Assembly: GCF_002443255.2 (NCBI RefSeq)
Contig: NW_019211456.1
Span: 31,679,341-31,743,340, forward strand
Length of the DNA: 64,000 nt
Direction: 5' to 3'
DNA from: Varroa destructor
Lineage: Eukaryota; Arthropoda; Arachnida; Mesostigmata; Varroidae
Shown here: positions 34,518 through 47,639 of the stretch, piece by piece
Numbering within the stretch: the first letter of the stretch is position 1
Layout: each line of letters starts with the position of its first letter
The notes under the pieces: generated by a model
Seen by the model: only the letters and a program-made list of their open reading frames with translations
The model's database searches: none
Told to the model about the DNA's origin: nothing
Made by a program: the position numbers and the translations under genes

Positions 34518-34642
34518 CGGTGGCAGCAGTAGCAGACGGCCTTTTTTTCCGTGCCTTTTGCGGTTCCGATAGTAGTGGCAAATATAGAAGAAGCAGCTTT
34601 TTTACTGCCAGCATCAACATCATCGGAACCGGCGAAATGTAA
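34518..34642 (+). CDS. Last exon of the possible small membrane protein
   Basis: A very pyrimidine-rich acceptor (CCTCCTCTATCTCTAG) precedes it. Of the three frames only the one needing a two-base split codon stays open, which is what the phase-1 donor at 34260 supplies. It completes the hydrophobic helix (VAAVADGLFFRAF) and continues with SDSSGKYRRSSFF to a TAA at 34640-34642. The intron is 257 bases. Phase agreement and strong sites are the evidence; there is no homology. Confidence 0.36.
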
Positions 34643-34649
34643 TGACGAC

Positions 34650-37600
34650 TCTCGAGGCCGATTTAGTTTATAAATCAAAATCACCATCACCAACCACAAC
34701 TCCATCAAGCATCGAGCGTGGCGGCCGTCATTACCATATTTACAAGGAGGACCATAGGTAACAAGGTAGGCCCAGACCGGAAAATGGCATCTCTTTGGTT
34801 TCTGCCCGTTTGTGCGTATCTAGGGGACTGGGCGAGCAACGGGCCCGATGGGGCCCCTAAATATACTCATTAATACACCATAAGACCTCAAATTATATAG
34901 TGTACTTCGTGCAAGATGCAATACGGTGCGGTCACTGCTATGTTTTTGGTAGGTAGCGTCGTGTAGACGGATAAATAATCATTTCAGGATGATGTTTAGG
35001 CTATTTGGCCTTAATCAGAGATTTTTTAGTGTGTTTTAGTAGTAGAGAGAGACTCTGCCCTTTCAGTATTGTACGTGTTGTCCCTACTTATGATGGAAAA
35101 CTACGTATTTTAAATCAATATAGGCGGTTCACTTTATCTTACAATTCTACTTCGTTAGCGTGATGAGGAATAAGGTTATATAGGGGAGGCGACGAAAAAG
35201 CGAGAAATGTCTTTAGCACTCCAGTGCTTCGAAAAAAAAAATGAATCAGTCAAAGATTTTTCTATTATGTAGCCCAAATCAGCTCACTATAGGTCATTCT
35301 TTTTGGTGAGAAAATGTCGCTTAAATACATTTATGTGGTGACTATATTGGCCCGAAATGCAGTTATATAGGTTTAAGGGAATGCCCCTTATCTAGAAAGA
35401 AAAAACTGATTATGGCTTGTTATATGCTCATTTACTACCAAGCTAGCTAAGTTAATAATTATGATACGTGTACTACAGGTGCAGATGAGGTTCTGCTACG
35501 AAGTTCGCAGTCGAATTTTGAGCGGCACAGGCACTGACACTTCTGTAAGTTGCATTCTTTTGAGAACAATCTGAGCACCGCCCCTTAAAGCCGACTCGAC
35601 CGGACGGATCCAAGGCTAGTCTAAATAATTATCTATGACGATTCTTCAACGGCGTGAAGTTTTCTCATGAGTTACCGTTCGTGCTGACAGGGATGACGAT
35701 GTGAATATACGATGCGTTACTTTGACGTGTGTACACGTATATGCGTTCGTGTTAATCTGGATTGTAGTCGGCGGCAGCTTTGTCTGTCTGCTTAACTTCT
35801 CTGCATTCGCTTTCCAATATGCCCCAATGCCTATGTAGCTCCACCTCATCTTGATCCACACAATCCTCAGTGTGATTTTATGATACAATTCAAAAATGTG
35901 ATTGCTTGAGATCTTAGTCTTTCATAATTAGTTCTGAGATGGGTTAAACCATCGTAAAAAAGCAAGGTAGGTGTTCTATTCAAGGGAAGTTCCATGATGA
36001 CTTAGCTGTCCCTTTAGCTGTTGTCCTGTTAGCTCTAACCTTTGAAATCTGCTTATGAGCTGCATTTAATTTTTGACCCGTATGAATCTTGAAAATCCTA
36101 AATGTTAGAAATAAACCCGGTAGTCCATTTAGCCCAACCTTCTCCTAATTCTATTATACACTCATGATTTAATTGAATGCTGTGAGACCATCTAGTTGTG
36201 ACATATTAAGGTTTTTATAACAAACAAGTTATTTACGCAGTCCGTTTCTTTCGTAATTATGCCGACTTTAGTATACTAGCATTCCTCAAAGAGATATAGA
36301 ACATTAACGCGGGCCAAACATTTTGCCGTGCGGGTTGGGCGTCTAATAAGAGAAATCTTGTGGTACGCCGCACTATTGCGAATTCCATCGAGTTTTGATT
36401 CATCCAGCAGCATGCGACCATGTACAATTTTTGCGCGGTTTTGACAATGAATATCGAATAAACAAGACTTCAAGGGTTGAGCATTCGTTTCCTGCAAAAA
36501 CAAATTTATCTATCAGTCTATATACAGCCAATATATTTGTGATGGGCACCTATATGTAAAACACAAACGACTAATTCGGCCAGAATCAATGTTCTGTTCG
36601 ATGAACAGGGACAATTGGCTCACAGACATCAGTAGACCTGTGGCTGTTAACGTGTGATATTAGCATTCTCATTTAATTTCCTATTCTCCCGCCGGCTCTC
36701 AGTAGAATTGTGAAGACTGGAAACCAAAATATGGGCCGATTGCATCGCTGAATCGGATCTCGGGCCGGATCTCTCAAAATAAGCTGATTTGATTATATGT
36801 GAGGGTCTTCAGTATCCTGTAATTGTTGTTTTTCTCGTCATCGGCATTTTTTTTTTTTTTATCTATTATCGTTATCGTGATGTGTGAATTTGTCTGCTAC
36901 CTTCACTTTTCCAGATAGATAAAGTTCTTGGCGAAAATATCGACACACATAGGCATTACGTGCTCCAACACTGCGAAGTTGATTTGAGTTTATCGCGCAT
37001 TTTTTGTCACTATGTCTGTTATCTTATGTCTACGCGCTGTTATTAATGTTATTATATTTATAGTGCCATTACCATCATTACGATCTCTTTGGCAACAAGC
37101 AGCGATCCTGATACGCTTCAGTTGAGTACCAAATATGTCGTCGGTTTCGTATCATATCATCGATGCTTCATAGAGCTGTTCTCTCAATACGGTCTCTTAT
37201 TCTGGTCCTTTTGATTCATCACTGATTAACCTTACTCACAATAAAATCAATCGTTCCGAGTGAAAGACATGCTTGATAAAACATGCTTCAATGCATCTAC
37301 TTGCATACAATATATCTACGTACTATGCTGTAAAATGATCTGCAGATACCCCGTATCCGCTGAAGTGTTTTTTTCTAACAAAGTGTCAGCATACAGCCCT
37401 TCCTTAAGAAATGAACAGGTCATAAAAAGGACTTGTTAGTCGCTCATTCACGCGTACTGCTATTTTCGCACTCACAGCTGTTACTTGTAACCTTTTAAAC
37501 CCTCACTGCGACTGAAGATCATGGCAGTAGGTCGGCTACCTTTTTGCGGACATCACTTTACCTTAGAAATTTGACTATACTACTCATTTCCGCCAATCAT

Positions 37601-38871
37601 CTTCATCATACGTTTCGAAACGTTTTCACACCGTTGGCCGTCTGCTTTAGCAGTGTTTGTATCTAATAAAAAAAGGGCTAATTCGTTGAATTTCTTCGAC
37701 TGTTGGCTGCACACTCGCCGCCGTCGGTGGCAATGATACTTAGGCAGCTGTTTCTGCTTCTCGCTATTGGTGTTGCGTTTTGAATAGGCTTTTTTTGGCT
37801 TCTTATGTGCCGCTTGGCGGTCAGTCCTTATACTATATTCTGTAACGTTAAAAAGGTATACTGAACTAGGATGTTTACTGATCTTGAGCTATACTTGAAG
37901 CTTTTGACCATCACAATGGTGATTATTATAACAGCACATAATGAAAACGTTCGGCGGCAGGAGTCATGAAAGTTGAAAGGAAAATAATAAACAGGTAGTA
38001 ACAGCTGGGGTAAACCCGCGTAATTTTTAAAACTAATACAGCCTTAATGATATAGTCCCGTATTTTCCAAGCGAACAGCCCGACCGGTTACTTTATAGTG
38101 ACGCATATGCTAGCCATCCATAGTGTACTAACAACATCAGTACAACAGAGCTGCTGTATGATATGAATATTGAAGAAGACTTTTTTTTTGGTATTTGTTA
38201 GGCTATAAAAAGAGAGTAACGTAATGCTATCGTAATGCAGAAGAACATCTGAGGCAGGAGATGAGGCTAAAGAGACAGGTCACTGTATTTCCGATAAGCA
38301 TCGATAAACTGCTTTTTTTTTTTCTTCCGAAGCTCGTCCTTGCTCCAGGTCAACAGAGATAGCCAAGTGTGCCACTTGATTTGATGAATTTCCAGAAAAC
38401 ATAGTTTTTACAAACTGTTCCGGTTTGTGACGCGTGCAATACATCTCAACGTGGGAAGATAGTTAGTCACGTGCACATCTTTCAGTCCCGTTCTCAAACT
38501 CTGCCATATGATGAGCACTGCCCGTTGCTGGTGAGCTGTGGGTGATATGACCGGAAAGCACTATGTCAAAGCCGCTTGTCGAACGTGCCCCGACAGCCAA
38601 AGCTAACATCTATGTACGCGCAGAGAGAAATGTTAATAGAACGGGATCTGTTGCTTGAGCCTGTCCTGTGTCCTGTCCACATGTGTTATGCGCACTTACT
38701 AGAACGACTATTATGTTCTTCCTAGTAAACTATATGGGATACTTTCGGTACAAAAAAAAACCGGTCACTAATGGTGTAATTTATACAAACAAATATGTCA
38801 AAGATAAGGGCGAGAGCCTAAATCTATTTTTGATACAAGCAAATGAAAGCGGTATATGAGAATTCTTTTTC
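34650..38871. other. AT-rich non-coding stretch
   Basis: No supported exon. A T14 tract lies at 36847-36860. Short minus frames near 35646-35888 and 36276-36503 have no splice or domain support. Confidence 0.45.
36847..36860. repeat. T14 tract
   Basis: Fourteen consecutive T residues. Confidence 0.95.
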
Positions 38872-38971
38872 NNNNNNNNNNNNNNNNNNNNNNNNNNNNN
38901 NNNNNNNNNNNNNNNNNNNNNNNNNNNNNNNNNNNNNNNNNNNNNNNNNNNNNNNNNNNNNNNNNNNNNNN
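38872..38971. other. Assembly gap of exactly 100 N
   Basis: One hundred N, the conventional length for a gap of unknown size. Features on either side may not be contiguous or even correctly ordered. Confidence 0.99.
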
Positions 38972-41900
38972 TATAGATGTTCAGTAGCTATCTTTAATGC
39001 ATTCTAGCACGCAGTTAGAGCATTCGTACTGTAGAGCAGGCATATACGACCGGTACTTATCGACGTGTTCGGTTTTCACTCGTTCGACACGTGCAAGCAA
39101 GTTTAGTTATTGTAAGTTATAGTTGAGTTAATGACAACTGTCGGCTCGTTTATGATGCTCAATTTTTGCAACTTGGTCACCATTGCGATGTCGTTATCGT
39201 TTAGCCCCTGGAGATCAAACATTTCGATTCATAGAGTGGTGGATTTATACGATATGGTCGCAGGGGCTTATTGCATAAACGTCATACTTTGCGGAGAAAA
39301 CTATTCTTGCAATAGTATTTCGTCTTCAACGTATAATTCGATACAAGATCTCTATAAATCACCTAATGAACACCGCTAGTAATATGCGACTGATCATCTC
39401 ATCAAAGTCGTGCTTATGAAAATAAAGTGTACTTTCGTTGACGCTGCAGAAACGACAAAACTTTTGTTCATTCACGTATAAGTTTCTGTAAAAGATGAAC
39501 TTATGCTGTGGGTCAACCTGTCTCGTCATTTTGTTTTTCTCTCGTTTATTAATATTTCCCCACATTTCGGATAACGTATTGAGCCATTATCTACTGGTGC
39601 TGCCCGACGATTAAGGATCTGGGTCAGATGAATAAATATATCAGCCAAACATCCAGGCTGTAAAATAAGGATGCAATTCTCGCAGCACCTAAAAGTACTC
39701 AGTACTCTTTATTAAGCACCATGCTAATGAAGAAATTATTTATACTAAATTATAGTTATTAAGATTTGCCAGCAGCCAACATGCTGACTCTTATATTTCT
39801 CTTCTTCTCAAAAGAACAGCAAACTGCAAATTAGATGCGGTAGCCTTGTATGAGAAGGGTTAGATACGTGAACCAAAATGAAAAAGATAGACTTAAGCAA
39901 TCCAGCCCAGATACACGAAGATTAGCAACTGATTTTCGCGTTCAACTTAGTGCGTATTCAGTTTAGAGCGCATCCAGTAAGTTTGTGCTGTTTATGCTGC
40001 ATGTAGCAAGGCTCGAGCCTGATCTCCTACTTCTGTCTTCTATTTTCCTTCTGTTTTTCTCAAATCTGTGTACTGGGTTAGGCACAACTATCAGGTGTTC
40101 TGTAGAGACCAGTACGGTATCGGTTTGCATAGTCAATTCATGGAAGACCTGCTTGAAGCCGTGCTTCCACCAGACAGGAGAAGTTTCGCCGGCTTCTTGC
40201 TGCGACCTCCTCAGACGCACTCGATCGGGTGGTGTCGTCTCTCGATCGTCGTAGCTGTGCCGATGGACGCAGTGACATCGGTCTGTCTGCGTACGTAACT
40301 GTACCTTGTCTGAGGGTCTTACGTCTGCTGGCTTGGAATCTAGAAAATCAAATTAAATTAGAAGAACGTTGAAAAAATTATCTTGTCCCAAAAAAGCAAT
40401 TCTCACAGCCGCAGCACTGGCAGCGATAAATACGTACAGTTCCTCAGAGGGGCGAGGACGCGTACCGGGTGGAAAACTGAACGAGAGAAAAAGAAATACA
40501 GGAGAAAAGGCACGGCTACAGAAAATACCTAAATGGGTGATGAAGCAGTACGAAGCATCGGGAAATTATCGCCATATTTTTTTTTTGGCGAATAGATGAC
40601 CAGCGGATGCAAATTTCTCTATCCGACGTCGCTCCGTTTACTGTGCCAAGCTAGACGACTGTTACCACCAACAAACATGAGATTCTTTGGCACTGGCAGT
40701 TGGAACAGCTGCTAATGGTCGCAGAAGCATATCGGACCGTACAGCGGCTTCATGGACGAAAAACGGCGTTAGCAAGGCGTGTTTTTTTATTATTTTCTGT
40801 TGGGTCATGTTTTATCTATTTTTGTCACATTTTACGCACATCATACAGGCATATTTACAATGAGCTATTTTGTGTTGTTCATATGAGTCAATGGATTCAT
40901 GGTTTTCTTTCTTTATTTCGTTATCTTGGGCGGTTGGCGCCTTGATACAGCACCCTTTCTTCATTTATTTAAGACAGATTTTTTTTTCCAGTTCTACGTT
41001 CGCTGACGTTCAGTGGACCCAACGGGCCGACGAAATGTTCAATACAATGCCAATGCAAAATCAGCAATATCTACATTATGCACCACTGCTATTGTTTAAT
41101 CGATCGATGGCGACGAGTTACTTTACGAGCATCAGCCTATCTGTACCTCAATGCCTTCGTATTAAGGCTGTGCTTCCGTCGTTGATAGTCGGATTGCATT
41201 TGCTCGAACGGTTTATGCGTCGCTTTGCGTTTATTTCCCCAGCGATTTTCCCATTCGTGGAACAATCGCATCATCCCTGTGTTTTGTTGCTTTTCGGCGA
41301 ATTCCCATAGTCTACAGGTGGGACGTTTCGGTAGATTCGGCGCATTCCTGTTAGAGCCATAGCGATACTGTGTCGCTCACAGAAGAGTAGAGTAACTTAT
41401 TATTGGTGAAATTTAGAGGCACTATTGAGGTGCTATATGTATTTTTTTTGTTGTGTTTCGTTGTACACCATGTACAAATTAGGTCGGTGTTGCACATCTT
41501 CCAAAACGTAGCGCTCTGCAAGTGGCGACGTACTATTCGACAAATCGCTTACGTTATGCTGTTTTGACGGCCTAAGTCAACCCTAAGGGGAATGTTGCTT
41601 TTCTGGTCGAAATTTATATTAGTCGAGACTCATGGATGCGCTTCGTAGCCTGTATGCTAAACACTTTTTTTTTCGTTAGAACCATTATCGGCGATTGCAG
41701 CCGTCGCTTCTTGATCTCCCCACCTCCCTGTTTATCATCGCCTCAGGTACGAAACTCAGTCTCACTTACACCGTATGTAGTAGACTAATAATGTATTGAC
41801 ATCTAGCTCGAAAAAAAAAAATACTTTGATATCTCCGAGAATAGTTCATAGGAACTGTTGCTATGTCGTGTCAACAAAATAATCCAAGAAGAACCGCTTC

Positions 41901-44455
41901 TGGCTCACAGTACGGCTACCCCCTTATCGCACCTTCAGTCACCGATATCTCAACTAGATTCACAAAATCCGGAAGTATTAGCCCCTTATCCTGCCCTCCC
42001 GTTCGAACGGATACCTTAAGGCCGTTTCCTACTTTTGCGTCGAGTCAAGTTCTTTTGACTCTCAGATTCGCAAACAGACAAATCTTTTTAGAACCACTTT
42101 TTCTACCACTTCTTGATCTTTACCCTTTATTATAGTCATCGTTAGCTACTGCCCTTATCTTGTCGACGCGGAGAGAAGTTTCTTTCTTTTGGTCTTGAAC
42201 AGAAGATCAACTCGTACCAGTTGCCTATTGATATCGACTGCACAAGCATAATAGATTTCTTCTAGGAAAGAATAACGTGAAACTACAATAGGCAGAAAGC
42301 GACGTTACTGCGGGCGCTAGTACCACCATCGAAACGACAGCTTTAGCATCAATGTTCGCTGGAGGAAGCTTGTATGACAGTGCCGTCCACCGTTACCCAT
42401 CCAGTCGCGTCCACCAACACAGCGGTTTCTTCTATTCTTCCTTATCCTCGTGGCCATCGTCATCCGCTACCTTGTAAACACGACAAATAGCCGAACATCA
42501 ATGCACACACAAAGTGCAAACATTGTTAGGTATTAGTTCAATTCTCATGCGCCCCCCTCGTTTCTACCGCCCTATCGTTATGTCCATGTCGCAGCTTGCT
42601 ACACAGATCCAATTGGCAGAACAGAATCACAGGATGGTCATAGAAGCGAAAATGAAAACGTTACCGACAGGGACAACGACGTCGGATACGAACGACAAAT
42701 TGAAGAACATCGGCGAAAATGGGCTGTATATCGTATGGAGAGCGAAATATAAATAGTAGCAACGGCAACCGACAAGGGGTGTCGGTTCATTCCGTGTTAT
42801 CTTTGCGTCCACTATCCGTTCGCTTCGTTCGTGTTTTTCTTCTCGTCTGCAGTATATATTTCATTGTGAAAATTGGCGTCATTAACGTCATTTCCGTTGT
42901 CGTCGTCGTTGTCGTTACTGCACTTCACTGACTGGGCAGCTGATTCACCAGTCAGCTTCGTGAATACGAATATAGAAGATTACGCATGACAAAAACCTTG
43001 TATCGAACGACAACTGTCGGACAGACGGAGAGATATTACACGAGAACGTTCATCAAGCTTTTACGCTAGCGAGCTCATCCGTGACAGAAACGCCACTGGT
43101 GTGGTAGCGAGGAAGAACTGAAATACCAGACGTTTCTACAGGGGTGGTTTTCGAGGTCTACGAACGCCACCCCGCCGCCCACGATTGCAGATCAGCGGAG
43201 GCTCACTAACCAACAGTTGTCACGACAATATCAGTATTTATAATTATAGTCCTGTCTAGGACACTGAACTGACCTGTTGATTTTTGTGCTTGTTGATAGC
43301 CAATAAAGCAAACAAACGTGCAGTGTTTAATAGGTAAAGGGGAAAAGAAAAATTGCTCAAGCAAGCGTGCATTGCATCAAATTTCAAACGTGGGCGCGTT
43401 TCGAACGTGGGCATGTAACAAAACATGTGAACAGACGAAAACTCATGTGGTCAAAATTAGATTTCGTAAAATGCGTAATCGGCCGAATCCTACAAAAAGA
43501 ACAGATTTAATAGAAGTGCAGTTATTAATTTTTCCCTAAGTAGGGAATTATTTGTGGTGCATTATTAGATGATGACGATACTGGAACACTGTTGCTTTTT
43601 ATATGGAAAATCTAATTAATGCTAACTGCGATGCTTCTTTTTTAAGAGACCTATATACAGTAAGGCAACTGTGCCAGTCTACAGGTTGTGTGTGTGGACA
43701 TAAATTTAACCGCTCCCTCTGACGTTCGGCTCTCGGCTCTTATCGTGCCGTTCCGTTTTCTTTGCTCGCTATCACAACAGTAAACGGAAAAATGGCCGCC
43801 TACGCCTCAGGTGCTTGTGTATGTTGACTGTCATAGCCGATAGATATTATTATCGCAATTAGGAAACACCGAGCTTTGCGTGTTCTTGGGATCTGATAAA
43901 AATTGTGTGTATCTCAAAGGATTCCGCGCCGCTGGATGAACATTTATAGTTCGTTGCGTCGTATGTGTTCATTGTTACGGCTGTTAATTTTGCGATGTTG
44001 TTAGTCTTTTTGGATAACTATTAATTATCGTTGCGGGGAGCGAAAATGTTCGTCCAGCCTTTGATGGCTAATCGGCATATTCAGAGTCCATTGCTAATTG
44101 TTGAAACTACCGCGTGTCATTCAAATTCGCCATGATGCTACCATACACAAGACTGTATCTGTGGCCCAAATATGTAGCTACATATATAAATGTACAATAC
44201 AGTGTTGCAAACGTGTATAAACGACGCATGAATATACATATTACGTGACGATGCGCACAGGATTGAGAGTTGCCTTATGCTAACGCACCGACGATTCAAC
44301 ACTTGCAACATGGCTTAACATGAACTACTAATTAATATAATATTGCACGTTATACAAAGTGTAGCTAAATCTTAGCACCGTCAATCCAAATACCCTCTGC
44401 TTAACTTTAAAGCATTAAAAAATAGAACGTAAACTTAAACTGTTATTGGAAGAAT
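38972..44455. other. Mostly non-coding stretch with weak exon candidates
   Basis: Apart from the stretch at 40992-41317, weak candidates are 42597-42749 (plus; a CGCAG acceptor, two frames open) and 42310-42530, where all three plus frames give plausible peptides. That shows how uninformative open frames are here. Confidence 0.35.
40992..41317 (+). CDS. Candidate exon or exons, product unknown
   Basis: A run of nine T before CCAG gives a strong acceptor at 40991. One frame is then open for 105 codons to a TAG at 41308-41310 and includes DVQWTQRADEMFNTMPMQNQ. Within it a second strong acceptor (TTTATTTCCCCAG, before 41243) and a donor (CTACAG|GTGGGA, after 41317) bracket a 75-base exon open in two other frames. 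These two readings exclude each other. No domain is recognised. Confidence 0.25.
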
Positions 44456-44881
44456 TTGCCGAGTACTAGAATAAACTTTCGTAAATCAGTCTGTTGCTAC
44501 TACCGTCGTCTAACTGTTTGTCGGAACCTCGCCAGGCGATTCAAAAAGATCCTCCCGAAAGACTTGGGGACGCGAAGACTCGCGGCATGTGTTATTCTAG
44601 ACGACCTCCATGTTGACGAACGTACCCAAAGAGTATCTAAATACCACTCGAGCATACATTTTAACATATCTACGTTTTTATGTTTAGGCATTCCATTATA
44701 TAAATCGCTTCCAGCAGAAAACGAAATATGTATACGCCAGGTTTCGAACCTTGATCACTGTGCCTCCCTAAGATTAGCACACAAACACCTTATTCACTTG
44801 TCTGTCGCGCAGGCACTTCAAACGCTATCAGAGGCTTTCCGATCTGTAGACGATGTAGGTAGTGAGCCTTCAATGTCTTAA
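44456..44881 (+). other. Open frame overlapping a Pol III B-box-like site
   Basis: A 141-codon plus frame without an ATG start runs here, about the length expected by chance for the longest frames. On the minus strand GGTTCGAAACC (44750 to 44740) exactly matches the B-box consensus GGTTCGANNCC of tRNA genes, with a T-arm-like CAAGG/CCTGG stem carrying one mismatch. The sequence upstream on that strand (to about 44830) looks loosely tRNA-like but does not fold into an intact cloverleaf. A tRNA-derived SINE fragment is possible. Confidence 0.25.
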
Positions 44882-45233
44882 GTGGCCGCCCAATTCCCAA
44901 ATAGAAACTCCGCTATTTTTTATTAGATGCCCATAGGCGAAATTGTGAATACTCTATATATCACACGGACTGCAGCATTTTGCCCCTTTTTAACTATTTG
45001 CACAAACATTATCCGTGCCATCAGTATTGTCCGTGACAGATTTTCGATTGGTTTAATCTAAACTGTTTAAATGCCCTGGCCTGTTTGTGTAGACAACTAT
45101 ATAACGATTTCTTAGCAATCAGCTGCTTGAGAAAAATTAATGTTAGAATATTTCTGTTATTCCTTTAGCTAAAGTTTATTTGGACGCTAGTAAGGGCTTT
45201 TCAAATTTGCACACCTGATCGAAATCGTGTATC

Positions 45234-45257
45234 GATTGATTGATTGATTGATTGATT
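45234..45257. repeat. (GATT)6 microsatellite
   Basis: Six perfect GATT units. Confidence 0.95.
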
Positions 45258-46422
45258 CATGCCAGTTTGTAAAAGGGATTACAATTTTCCCAATTTGTTT
45301 GGCAAAAGAAGTAGCTGAAATAGGGTCGCTGCCTATCTATTTGTCAAATTCTGTCGACACAGACTCAGACTCATCTCTTTTCTGCCACAACGCAGCGGCT
45401 CAAGAACGTTAGCATTAAAATATAGCATAATACTTGTCACAGGGGGGCATACGATTGATGGTGGTCTAATCATAATAACAACAATACACCAACTAAAAAA
45501 ACAATCACATCTGTGCCAACACAACAGACAGCTGGAATAGTCATTGGAAGCACTGCCTTTCTGTCGGCACTGCAAGCGACACCGCTGCCTTCGTGCGAAG
45601 AGGTCGAATTTACAATATTTGTTACCCCACCGCACCTACCCTACAATTCGCCGTTGTTTCTTGGTCAGAAGCTCATTTCGAGAGGTATTCGAAAGACGAG
45701 TGTGGTAAGCAAAGCGCAAACATGGCCGAGTACATTGTTCGTAAAGCAGTTCTGCCTGCAATTGCGGCTCGATAAAGTTGTATTATACAGCAAGTATTCT
45801 CGGTGGCAATATTTGTCAGCTATAGTAAAGTATATATGAATATGTTTGTTCATGGGTAGCGAAATGAGAAAAAGAAATATCTGGCAACTCGACAATTTCT
45901 AGACCTTTTGTATATGTACGAAAATCATACTTCAATTTAACCTCTATTAATCTCTTGCGAGTCTGGGCGACCGGTCTGATCGGTCGAGTATCAATCATTT
46001 CCACTAATCTAAAGTGAAATTCTTGCATACAGGTCTCTTCAATCGTTTTCTATTAATTTAATAACAAATTATTTATTAAAGGCCTTACAATCAGCTATGA
46101 GCTTCTTTATACAATATGTAGTGCTAATCCAACAAACCATATATCCATTCGTATGCTCTTATAATCTGTGCCGAGAGTTTGATTGGGTTTACTTTGTTGT
46201 TCAAAATAAGAAAAAACCCACATGAACTAGTATTAGCTCATAGTTACTGCTACTGCGATTTGAGGGGCGTTGATTTTCACCATTTTTTTTTGTGGATAAA
46301 AAATAGCTAAACTTTCTATATTGTAGACGGCATCAAGTCTCGCTGTAGCTGGTTGTGGGTTTCACTATATGTATCACTGTTTATATGCCACGGAAAATAA
46401 CATTTACATTCCTACATGCAGA

Positions 46423-46452
46423 ATATATATATATATGTGTATATATATATAT
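46423..46452. repeat. (AT)n microsatellite with GTGT interruption
   Basis: Two AT runs around a GTGT core. Confidence 0.9.
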
Positions 46453-47414
46453 AGTAGGCATCAGCTCTAAGCGCAATTGATCTGATATCCATCCGTCTGG
46501 TAGCTTATTGAATATGATCGCTATCATCGTATGACCAAAACTTTCATCATATTTAATGAATGTCATTTATAGTTCTACTTTGATAAGGAATAGGAAGGCC
46601 GAGTGTACTAATCCTGCAATACAGATTTTCTTGTTGTATTTTATTAGATCAGCCTGCCAGGAGGAAGGATCCTTGTGCTGCTTTACATGTAAACTCTGAA
46701 CGTGAAGATGTGCTTTATTATTCGGCACATAAATCATATACATTATCCAGGTGTGCTACGATAATTAGTTAGAACATGGGGCACAAATATTTATATAAGT
46801 GTTCCACTAATTTTCTTGATTTCAAATAGCTTTTGTCTTTGAATGAAAAATAGTTGCAAAAAATATAATTACATAGGTCACGGTTACCTTATCGTCAACA
46901 TCCCTTTTGCACTGGTATCTGACCTCACTGCCATGGTTCGGCTCTTGATATGTAAGCTGATTCGGGAAAAAAAGAGGTTCTCGATTTCCAAACCCAACAT
47001 GTTAACCCACGTTTGACAATCGAAATACAGCGCACCACGCTTTAAACGTTTACGTCGAAGTAATATACCCATGAAGTGTAGACGAAGCAAGACCGTCTAT
47101 CTTGACGGAAGGATTTACGAGCGTCATAATAGTTTGGCGAAGCTTAACGCTAACATACGCCGTGCATACAATAAAAACAGCCTTTTATATTAGATATAAC
47201 AAATTAATAGCGACAATAACGGCGACCTCAAAATGAACTTTCTACTTCATGTTGGCCGCATAAACAGCAACAGAGTTCTTGTCGTTCGCACCTCAGTCTT
47301 TTCGTGGCCTATAGGATCGTGCCAATTTATCATACGACATCTTCTTTCATTCGATATCTTGCGTGCTGTCAAAGCAAACATTTTGCCTCTTCGTGCACAA
47401 TAACAAATAACAAG

Positions 47415-47509
47415 CGGAGAACGGTCCACAGCACTTTTACTACCGCGAAGTCGGTTACTTTGAAGCCCGATACATGCGTCGAAAATTCAACCGTAAACAT
47501 ATAGTCAAG
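47415..47509 (+). CDS. Candidate internal exon, product unknown
   Basis: Bounded by an AAG acceptor and a strong CAAG|GTGAGC donor, this 95-base stretch starts with a split codon and ends in phase 0. The peptide contains PQHFYYREVGYFEARYMRRK and a basic end. The donor is followed by two phase-0-compatible acceptors within 130 bases (before 47581 and 47631), either of which would give a short end. The acceptor is weak, and the minus strand is also open over the first 15 bases and beyond (47247-47429). Confidence 0.25.
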
Positions 47510-47639
47510 GTGAGCAAATCCTGAATGTCTCACGCTAGGTAAGTGCGTAAAGCGTTAGGCTCAAGGTTGTCACTACAGCTTTTTCGCTCCAAGTACTTTG
47601 TCGTGTTTTAGAGTCTTCTTAGCCAGAATCGTTAGCCAA

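Larger units (their letters stand above)
44885..47414. other. Non-coding stretch
   Basis: No supported exon. Contains the GATT run and an AT run at 46423-46452. Confidence 0.4.

Noticed and set aside
42310..42530. A plus frame with an apparent transmembrane helix (FLLFFLILVAIVIRYLV)
   Set aside because: All three plus frames here give plausible peptides and none pairs in phase with the next acceptor at 42596.
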